Shown: piece by piece, positions 55,083-64,000 of the stretch
Layout of the letters: every line of letters begins with the position of its first letter
How positions within the stretch are numbered: the first letter of the stretch is position 1
DNA from: Kalmusia sp. IMI 367209
Lineage: Eukaryota > Ascomycota > Dothideomycetes > Pleosporales > Didymosphaeriaceae
Direction: 5' to 3'
Assembly (NCBI GenBank): GCA_027946365.1
Contig: JAPEUQ010000008.1
Span: 1,054,001 to 1,118,000 of the forward strand
DNA: 64,000 bases
The notes under the pieces: model-generated
Database searches by the model: none
Told to the model about the DNA's origin: nothing
Seen by the model: the letters and a program-made list of their open reading frames with translations, nothing else
Position numbers and translations under genes: made by a program

Positions 55083-56755
55083 CTATCGTCGACCATCGTA
55101 AATGTGTTCCGGCTGCTGTGTTTCCCAACTGCCATCGCCACTTCCCGTTGAGCTCGCCGCACTCTTCCCATTCTGCTGGAGCACGACTAACCGGACCTCG
55201 TCATCAGATGCGCGGACAGCTTCCACAGTCATATCTACCGTTTTCACGATAGCCGTGTCGAAAAGACTGACGTGCATGGTATTCCTCTTCCTCTTACCCG
55301 AAACACGTGCATTGCCTGTGCCATCGTCGCCATACATGCGTGAATCGTGGTGGGTGGTTCCGAAGAATCTTGGTGCTACTTGGTTTAGGAAACGTGGGAA
55401 TGCTGGCATGCAAATGCAGATAATGCCGACGTTGATCTCCAATACCGACCACACTCCAGAAAGGACGTTGTTGTACACTAGGTAATGTTATGCGTTGTTC
55501 AAGGGCAAGTAGAGAGAGCACGACTGACTTGGATTGACCTCAGTTTCGTATGTGGCAAGTGCGCCCAGTCGAATGCAAGAGATAACGACGGTCCTATAGC
55601 CATCATTAACTTTGACAAACCTAAGTGAGATGCATTAACCTACACTGCGCCAACGCTGAAGATGGCAACCAAAAAGAATTTTTTCCTTCGGCTAAGCTTC
55701 AGCTTCCAGAGTTCGGGGATTGGAATCAAGACGACAGCTATGTCAAGCGCAATGTTCAGCCCGGCAGCCGCGTAGTAAAAAGCCTTTTGGGTTGATGCAG
55801 TAGTCCGGCTTCGATTCCTTAGTCCAAGATGTCCAGACAGCTGAGATAGGTTTGCATGCAAAGACCATGGTAATCATGAAGACGATGATGTATATCACCG
55901 TGGCCCCAATGAGAGCGTGGATCACCTTCTGAACTCTCCTCCCCGGGAAGATGCGCAGGAAAAAGAAGAGGAAGCAAAGCTTTGTGAATCCCGAAGCTGG
56001 GAAGTACGACACTTGACTTGCATAAACGAGCTTTTTTTTAAATAGTTAGCTGTGCGTTCGACATGGGCTAGGTTCTAGAGACGCTCACGACTTGCACGAT
56101 AATTGGTCGAAGGCCGCCTCATATCGGTGCTATCATGCTGACTCTGCACACAAAGCTTACCTTGAGCGTTAAGAAAATATCTTGAACGGGGGAAGCCCAG
56201 GTATCTTTTCCAAAGCCATGCATAGCTGTCACACAGCATACCACAGTGACTGGTATAGAAGCAGCGAAGGCTGCAAGGCATGCACAGTCGTCTAAACCGA
56301 AGCTGCCTTGGTTGACTACAACTGACATACGCATGCAGACAGATATCAGTGCAGTTACTCCCACCACAATGGAGATTATGAGCAAGACTTTTGAACGATC
56401 GCGAATCGGTGTATTGCACTGGATGTTCTGGGACTTCACGGCGACTGTGTCCAGATCAGTCTCTCTCCCATGAACTGTTCATCGATCGAACGTACGTAAG
56501 CTTTCTTGGACAGTACATTTACTTCGCACGCAAGTCTGGATAGCGGTATTGATCGCTTCGTTGCTACAGATGCATGTCGTATCGCTTGGACGACAGTCAG
56601 TTTGATTTGCAAGTGCGACATCTACGCAGGTTGACTTTCATATACGTCAGCATCTGAGCTTCAGTCGGTAGCGTCATTATTGTACTCACGGCGCATTGAG
56701 GTAGATCAACCTGCGCAAGCACTGGCAGCGCGGCCCAACTCCCAAAGAGCCAGCC
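55083..56755 (-). CDS. CFEM/Pth11-like seven-helix receptor, start unresolved and one frameshift
   Basis: Exons on the minus strand: up to 56755-56690, 56634-56496, 56444-56161, 56030-55644, 55593-55529 and 55477-55083. A CFEM domain lies in the first two (VDLPQCA, then STCVDVALANQTDC and TTCICSNEAINTAIQTC, six or more cysteines), followed by seven membrane segments (for example VLLIISIVVGVTALISVCMR, FTKLCFLFFFLRIF). The transmembrane core ends in WSVLEINVGIICICMP, then a charged tail. CFEM-7TM proteins such as Magnaporthe Pth11 sense surface or host cues. In frame, a TAG at 56758-56756 precedes the first exon without an ATG, so the signal-peptide exon is missing or spliced from upstream. At 55785-55788 one T (A on this strand) must be dropped for PKAFYYAAAG to continue. 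Confidence 0.8.
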
Positions 56756-58663
56756 CTACGCCTATGATCCTCCCGCATCGCATGCTGAAGTACGACCAGA
56801 GGCGGAGTGAAGAAGATGAGGAAGTCGTGCCACTGGAGACTGCCTAAAACAATCACAAAGACGAAACGACATTCCAACAGCAGTCTTGAAGAGAGGATCC
56901 ACGCCTTACGAGCAAGCTCGCGGCAGGATATAGCTGCAGCTTTACGTAGCGAACGTTGCAGCGAGCCGTGGTATTCTCTCCGAAGGGACTCTCATTGGCC
57001 ACGGAAGTCATGTCTACGGGCTTCGGGCTCAACTAGCTGACCACAGAATTGGATAGCCACAAGGACGCAGAGAATTCTCGTGCCTGCAGCCTGCCTGCAG
57101 CACACCCTGGACCCGTTTGCGGCTCATTAGACTTTTCCTGGTATGGGGAACATAGGGGCCGAACCCAAAACGGTAAATCAATGTGTATACAAGGGTTCAA
57201 ACATGAGTTCGGCGTATCAACTTAGATCCATTTGACCAAGCGCGAGCCCAACTCCGGAAGACTTAACGCACGTATGCTACATTGCGCCTTGCCGGCACGG
57301 GAAGGAGTCTATGCACATAACACGTACTATGCAGGCTCTCGTCATGTGGAGGCAATTTGAAGGAGGTAGACCAATCACCTATGGAACAGTACACAATTTG
57401 GGAAATTAAGCAGAGATGCAGAGGTACAGAGATACACTAATATCGTAACAGATCTGGTGGATTTGCCCACTACATCGACACCGGATCCTTCTACGTATCA
57501 GTACGGCCTTATACGATCGCTTCGGACCGAACCTACTCTCACTACCTTCATCAGCTTGGGATCCTAGTGCGCAAATCCCACGGAAGGCAATATTTACATC
57601 ATGGCGTTTGCGCAACGCGGCACGGCGTTCGCTCAACTGAACCTGGGTGGTTATCATGACTCAATATTCGCGTTCCGTGCTAACATGTGCAGCTCGTTAG
57701 CGGCCAAGGATATCGCGCTTCGCTGCAGCGAAATAAGCAAAGATTTCAAAGCACGATTCCAGCCTAGTATTGATAGGCAAATGCGCCGAGTACCAGGGAT
57801 CGTCAAAGGGTGGTCTGTATTTGGCTCAGTGTACGTTTTATAAGTGGTGCACAAATTCTGACACGAGGCTTGGTATGCGAGGTCAGATTCTCGGTCACCT
57901 TCCGGAAAGTTTACATTCCTTCGCGAAAGGCATGAACTCGTTGGTCGCTTTTCGTACCTGTCGAACGTTTATTTCTATCTCTCTTACCGGAGTCCGTCGT
58001 ATCTTCTCTCGGCGTTGTTCATTGGAGATTTCGCGTTGCTCGCATTTCCTTGCCCCTTAAGCGCAGCTAATCACTCAACATGTTCGCAAAAGATTATCTG
58101 CAATAGGTCAGCCTTCTCCATCTGCCCTATGTGGAATTTCGGACCAGAAGTTACGAGCATCGAGGAATAAAGAAGCCGGACCCGAGTGGCGCTTTATGAG
58201 TGAACGACCTGCCCACCAAGATCGAGCTTAGATCGCTCTTCCATGCCAAAACGCATATGATCGCCGAAATACAACGCCTCGACGTCAGGTTTCTGACAAA
58301 TTAACATAGATTGCTTACAGATTGCCTTTGATATCCAATCGCCTCGATGCAAGGTGAGGGCTCTCCACGTGGCTAGCGCCCCCTGCGTCCGGAGTCGTTC
58401 CCTCGATCTCGTATATTTACAGAGCTGCTGTTCTTGGGACCAATGAGACAGCTCAGAGTAGAGATTTGACGAGTGCCACAACGCCATGGCTTTCGCAAAG
58501 CATCACCCCATCGCGTATGACACGTTCTGCAGTCCGTAGTCCGCATACGGCTTGCTTTTGTGGGGTCTCGATCAGAGTATTTCCAGCGCGTGGCAACCGC
58601 TTCTTTGGGCCTCCAAAACTTTGCCTTCTTTCTGTATTTCGTTCTTTCGAAGTAGGGTGAACA
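56756..58663. other. Intergenic region before the P450 gene
   Basis: About 1.9 kb. A plus frame 57601-57843 (80 residues, no domain) is the only plausible short gene and remains unsupported. The start exon of the CFEM receptor may lie in the first few hundred bases. The last 150 bp carry the P450 leader. Confidence 0.45.
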
Positions 58664-60370
58664 ATGGCACTTCTACAAGACATTCTGCTAGGGGCGGACC
58701 TGAAAACATGGGCCACCACCTATCTTCCCGTGGCGTTTGTTACCTACTGGGCGGTTTGGATCATCTATGCACGAACTCTTCATCCTTTGGCTAAAATCCC
58801 CGGTCCTTTCTGGCCCTCAGTCTCGCGAACATGGATCATGTACCGCATGTATACGGGAAATATTCAGAAGTATCAGCGGTATTACCATGAGAAGTACGGG
58901 CCGATAATTCGTATTGCGCCCAACGAAGTTGCCGTTGCCGACCCAACGGCGGTCTCCAAGATCTACCCGCTTCAGAAGCCGAACCAGAAGACCGATTGGT
59001 ACACTGCATGGCGCCCGTCGACTTTAGATTCTCGAACGGATTTGTTCACCGAACTCGATGAGAAGACACATACAGCATATAGACGTATAGTAGGCAGCGC
59101 TTATGGATTGACTAGTGTGCTAAAGAACGAGGAGTCTATTGATGCTGTCCTAACCCTATTTTTGAAGCGTGTTGGTGAATTCGCAGACAGGAAGGAGGCC
59201 TTTGACTTTGGAAAATGGCTAGAGATGTTCGGTAAGCCAATCCATGTTCTAGTAAATAGTTTCTTGCTCGCTAACAGTCTGATATCTAGCCTTCGAGAAT
59301 GTCGGCACATGCATCTTTGGTAAACAATTCGGTTTCCTTGAGAAAAAGGAAGATCACGGCGGCTATATCAACGCTGTCCATACCGCAACACCTTTCCTAG
59401 GCATCATCACCGTTACCCCTACCTATATGCGCCCATTTGTTGGTCCAGTTGCTCTGTTCATTCCTAAGCTACTGAAGGCTATCATGGCTTTTGACGGGAT
59501 TCGAGTAACAGCTCTCAAGGAACTTGACGATGCTGTTAAGAGGAGTGAAGAGGACACGGCGAAGCGCAATGATTTTATGTCACAATTCCTTTCCATTGTT
59601 CACGATCGGGGTGAGAAGGTCAATTTTACTATCAAGGAAGTCAGTTCGGAAGCTTGGGTCGCTGTGTAAGTTCTACTAACCCTGCACTATTAGCCGCACG
59701 ACTAACACACAACAGCACTGCCGGCGCTGACAGCACATCCATCCTCCTTCGCACAGTGTTCTACAAACTCATGCAAAACCCACGCGTCCTCAACAAGCTT
59801 CGCGCCGAAATCGACGAGGCCTTCGAAAGCGGCGCACTCTCCCACCCGGTCCAGTACGCCGCCCTCGACAAACTTCCATATCTCAATGCCGTCATTAAAG
59901 AGTGCACCCGGATCTTCCCCAGCTTCCAGGTCACCATGCCGCGCCATGCTCCCGCCGAAGGTCTTGAGCTCTGCGGCTACCACATCCCTGCTGGATACCG
60001 CGCCGGCATGAACCCTGCCGTCGTGCTCTTCAACAAGGAGGTCTTCGGCGAGGATGCAAGAGAGTTCAGGCCTGAGAGGTGGCAGGAGAGTGAGGCAAGG
60101 AACCACGCTATGGACAAAGCAATGATCAACTTCGGTGCTGGCACGCGGACGTGTATCGGACGAAACGTAAGTCCTGTCTTTCACAATTTCCAGACACTTT
60201 CACTAATCTCGATGCAGCTCGCACTTGCCCAAGCCTACAAGGTCTCGGCAACCATCCTGCGCGAGTTCACTTTCGAGATGGCGCACGACCGGCCGTGGCA
60301 GACGTACAACGCTGGCTTCCGTGGCCAGTACGATGTCATCTGCAACCTTAGGCGGAGGACGTTGGCATAG
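58664..60370 (+). CDS. Cytochrome P450 monooxygenase, pisatin-demethylase-like group
   Basis: Exons 58664-59231, 59290-59665, 59716-60166 and 60218-60370 with introns of 58, 50 and 51 nt give 515 residues. Residues about 18-36 form the N-terminal ER membrane anchor, then the proline hinge IPGPFWP. P450 landmarks are the I-helix AGADST (317-322), ExxR in KECTR, FRPERW, and the heme loop FGAGTRTCIGR with Cys461. The best family resemblance is to fungal P450s of the pisatin demethylase/CYP57-like type, which oxidise diverse small molecules and phytoalexins. That assignment rests on overall pattern and is uncertain. It is not visibly clustered with other biosynthetic genes. Confidence 0.9.
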
Positions 60371-63300
60371 TGATTTAAAAGGTGTTTTCAGGTGTCATGG
60401 GAGGTAGATTCGACTGATTGTTGTGTAAGGTAGCTTGTCTGGGGATCAAAAGTATCGTACGGGCATTGAGTCGGCCGCTTCCATGACGCATTCAACTGTG
60501 TACATGCTGTATCATATTTCGGGTTTACTCATTGGGTTTTATGTTGACTGGTATGAGGAATGCGCAGGGTATAATAGGATATGATGCGATGTGGAACGTG
60601 GGAGAAGGGTACATTCAAATGAACGAAAACAATAGCGCTATTTATTTGTGCAATTACTGGTTTGCGTGATTTCTGATGATGACCGGTACCGTGCCGAAAC
60701 TGTCAGTTTGTGGCGGACATTGCCAATCGTGGATATGGGACGGTGAGTTTGAGCCTCTGGCATTCAGGCTTGACTTATCATAAGGAGCAAGATGGAGCTA
60801 TTTGTGAACATCAGGGGGTGAGTCTAGGGCGCCGCGTGAACAACATCAGGATTATCATCATCATCAAGATAAATTACTTGGCGAATCACGGCGCATGATC
60901 CAACGCGATGATGCTTCGCATGCCGAAGCCTACAAGTCTTCGTCAATCTCGCTTCACTTGCCGTGCTTGAATCGACTAACGTCAGAGACTCAGCGAGGTT
61001 TCTTTTGCAAAGTTTCCTTATATCAGTTAAAATCTACCACTCCCAGCTGACAATTCTATAGACCCTTGCTCGATTGCATGATGAAGATTTTTACCACTCC
61101 TGTCCTTTCTCCATAGCCTCAGTCAGGTTGTCAATCACAGTGACCGGCATCCCGCAGGAACATGATTACCGCGGCCTGTGTCTAGTCTTGCACTCGTTCG
61201 CGAGCCATGAAACTATACCCCACAACGAAAAAGATATAATTCTTCCGCTACTATTGGATGGTCTCGCCGTTGCCATGAACATAAGTGCTGAGCTCCACAC
61301 TCCGCTAGCGCTCGCTGCGTTGAAGATGTCATGTTACGCTTATACTGTTATGTGCCTCTTATGTACGGCCGACTATATGAATTATTTAATGCGTGGTGCT
61401 CTACGTGAGGACAAAAAACTTCCAAGAATTCTTGCTCAGACTATATGCCCCCCCTTTTTCTTTCACACACTTTGCGATCTGATCAAGCAAGACAAAGAGT
61501 GTGCGTATCGGGACAGCCAAAGGGTGTAACAATGAGCCTAGAAGAAACCCAGGTATGCAGTATCAGCGGTTCTGGGATTGGTCCTAAAACGGACATCGAA
61601 TCTTGCGATAATATCCTGTAATATACTCACGTTATTAAAACCACCTTAGGTTTCATCATCGCGCACTTCCTTTTCAAATCTCCTAAACTTAAATATGTAA
61701 ACTGCGACACATTTCTTCAACTGTGAGTGCGGGCGACAGATTGACTCAACATGATTTTTGAAGAACGAGCCAGGTCCACCTCTTGCTTTGTTCGCGGATC
61801 ATGAAATAACGTTCTTTTTCATCGACGTCCGGTCGCCCATCAACTTGCAACTATCCTGGAAGCTTCAGATATATGATACGACTCAGACCAGTCCATGCAC
61901 ATCATAAGTGCATTCATAACATTTTCGAAAGAGGCTGATTCAAATCTCAGCCGCCGTGGCCCTCTGTCTATGGAGCCGGCTCGCGTTCTCTAGCGCATCT
62001 TGGACATACCTCAACTTTGAGACGTCACCGCACGTACAGGTTTCTTCAAGAGGACACGTTGACTTCCTCCGTGAAATTTTTTTTGAAAGTATGCAACCGT
62101 CATGGCTTTTTCATTCTCATCAGAACCATTTTCACCGGTTGTACGTCCCCCTTTCACGTCAATATAAGCATGTCGGTCAGAACCTGCGCCGCAAGCATGA
62201 ACGCATACTGAATTACTTTACTCGTCATCCGCGTGACGGTCCATGTTTATTGCAGTAGCCCGATTCGAGCCTCAATTCGCTCGAGCACTACACCCAGAAG
62301 CAGCGGAGAGATGATCGCAGCAAGATGCCAACGTCGGGTAGCATGTGCTTATGCAAGCGCCGAGCAAGACACAATGATCACGCCGCCGAGCATATGACTT
62401 GGCCTACAGGGCCTATAGCTGCTTATGACCCGATTGTGTCCCATGGAAGCAGCAGGCTTCCATGTGAGGACGAGCAAGGAGGCAATCTCGATCTCACCTC
62501 TCTATCACGCGCGGCAGAACGTGAATAGAAACCGGCATAACCATTCAGGCGTCAATTTGACGAGTATCCGCTACTCGTGCTAAGGAGGGTAAATCCTGCA
62601 GATCAGATCGATACTTCTGGACAGCGATACCGCGCCGATGAGTTGCAGAGATATGCCGGCGCGATTCCGCATATGGTAATTAGCGCAGGCCAGAATTGCA
62701 ACATGCGAATGGCATTGGGTTACTGATACCAGGTGGGAAGGTCTGATAAGATCAGTGTGTTTGATGATATGTAGATAGATCGCTGAATGCTTCCATTGGA
62801 AGGGCAGTGTTGTCTTAGTGATCTTCCAAGAACCAGCAAGGAGATCAGAAAAAAAAAGGCAATGAGTCCAGTCGTCCGGTACAAGGCGCAAAAGACAGAC
62901 GCTCGGACGCATAGATGGCCTTAGTTGGGGCTATACTGTGCATGCAGACATAAGTGCGGCCAGTGGGTCCTTCGGACCATATGTCATGCAAGCCTGGTAG
63001 GCGGTATTTGCTGTACAGTACGCGGCGCGAGGCGTTCGATGTTTATTCTGCTCTTGATTTGCTGTGTGTTGCTGGACCCCACATGTCTGTGCTTCACGCA
63101 TGCAGGTGTCGGAAGGATTGCGGGACGCAAGCGAGGTGCGGACCGTAGCGCGCCGTGTGCAAAGTGTACAATATAGCAACCATTGGGTCTCGGGCACCTT
63201 GTCCCCGTCACGGAATAGATCACTAGATCTCAGGCTGAGACCAGTATGCCTGCGCTTCGACCCGCAGCCGGCACGATTGTGACACCTGCTTTGGCTACCG

Positions 63301-64000
63301 GACTGTTGAGGTGGCACAACTACGTGGGCGGCATAGAAAGCACCTATGTGGCGTCGCTGTTCTGTTCCACGCAGAGCACATGCCCAAATCGCCCTCTCCA
63401 TAGGCTGAAGTGTACGCCCTGTCGGCATGCGCGGGATTAATATCAGCACTATATCGAGTGCGTGTCTCGGACTTTTTTTTTTTCTTACATATTGCGGGCA
63501 CATCAGGCCACAACGGCGATCGCATTGATATAATCCCCGCGCAATTTATCGCCCCCATCTGAGTGATTGCTTGGGAATCGGGACACGTTTGAGAAGCGCC
63601 GTTTGTGGCTACATTGCGGGAGAGGGGTGGGGGCGGATCATTGCAGTATAGCCCTTGAGACTACCAATCGTTCCTACAGAACGGTGCTTATGCCAACTTA
63701 GTATCGGGGTCGGCGACTGAAATGGCAGGTCTTCCGCTCAAGGTTTATAGATATCGTGGCCTGCCTAGTGAGTAATGTCCTTGGGCAAGCCGCACAAGAC
63801 GGCAACGAGGATGAGTCGTTGTCAGAGACGGTCGGAACGCTGGAACAGAAGGCTACGCCTCTGTATTTTAGAGCAAGAGGTAGACAATGAAAGCAAGAGT
63901 ACCATGTACTCGTGCGCAAAAAGGTTTTCGCATCTTGGACTATCCCGGCGACTCTTTCTGGACAAAAAGTACTATTCGATGCTCAGCTACTCATTATTCT
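60371..64000. other. Gene-poor terminal region
   Basis: No gene can be supported in 3.6 kb. The best frames are plus 61074-61529 (151 codons, locally protein-like, for example KMSCYAYTVMCLLCTADYMNYL) and minus 63503-62931 (190 codons, low-complexity composition). Neither has a domain, intron structure or convincing promoter. A TTTTTTTTTTT run at 63474-63484 is a simple tract. The region may be decayed accessory DNA or carry a large gene beyond the window. Confidence 0.4.

Noticed and set aside
57601..57843. 80-residue plus frame
   Set aside because: It could be a small gene but has no signal peptide, domain or cysteine pattern; length alone is not evidence.
62931..63503. 190-codon minus frame near the window end
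   Set aside because: Cys/Arg/Thr-rich composition without a domain, and competing frames overlap it on both strands; no promoter or leader is visible.
1..64000. CRISPR arrays, rRNA genes, and intact transposons
   Set aside because: No regularly spaced repeats, rRNA sequence, transposase/RT frame or terminal repeats were found by reading.

Overview
The window is nuclear DNA of a filamentous ascomycete (Pezizomycotina), most likely a Dothideomycete; that class-level guess is inference. Support: short introns (about 46-80 nt) with GT-AG ends and CTAAC/CTGAC-like branch points, a CFEM/Pth11-type receptor, SAT4-type rhodopsin-fold membrane proteins, a HET-domain gene, a GT90 glycosyltransferase, fungal Zn2Cys6 regulators, and decayed genes whose stops partly fit C-to-T (RIP-like) change. 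Intron borders below were read by eye and checked for reading-frame phase, not aligned to transcripts.

Layout. 0-6 kb: core genes eIF3f and UTP25 share a 229-bp divergent promoter; a possible decayed cysteine-rich secreted gene and a J-like protein follow. 6.9-8.7 kb: a rhodopsin-fold membrane protein. 9.9-16.3 kb: an oxidative set comprising a DsbA-fold/HCCA-isomerase-like enzyme, a flavin monooxygenase, a Dal5-type MFS carrier and a 2OG-Fe(II) oxygenase. 17-24 kb: a secreted Gln/Asn/Gly-rich protein, a PAF-acetylhydrolase-like esterase, a Zn2Cys6 factor and a sugar transporter. 23.9-31 kb: gene-poor, with a broken STAND NTPase and a beta-lactamase-fold pseudogene.

31-36.6 kb is the most coherent unit: a cytosolic-looking GH35 beta-galactosidase, a Zn2Cys6 regulator and a sugar permease. 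A perfect CGG-N8-CCG palindrome lies between regulator and permease, and an inverted pair of CreA-type sites lies upstream of the GH35 gene. The expected logic is uptake of a galactoside, intracellular hydrolysis, pathway-specific activation and glucose repression. A rhamnogalacturonan acetylesterase follows at 38.6 kb and could feed from the same pectic material.

36.7-46 kb: secreted zincin-like protein, acetylesterase, two small or unknown membrane proteins and a HET-ankyrin gene with two frameshifts. 47.5-54.1 kb: conserved RTT106, a GT90 transferase, an unknown membrane protein and an aquaporin. 55-60.4 kb: a CFEM/Pth11-like receptor (frameshifted, start unresolved) and a cytochrome P450. 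60.4-64 kb: no gene I can support.

Three otherwise good genes (UTP25, HET, Pth11-like) carry four frameshifts, every one curable by removing one base from a short homopolymer. That pattern looks more like base-calling error than biology and should be settled before any of them is called a pseudogene.
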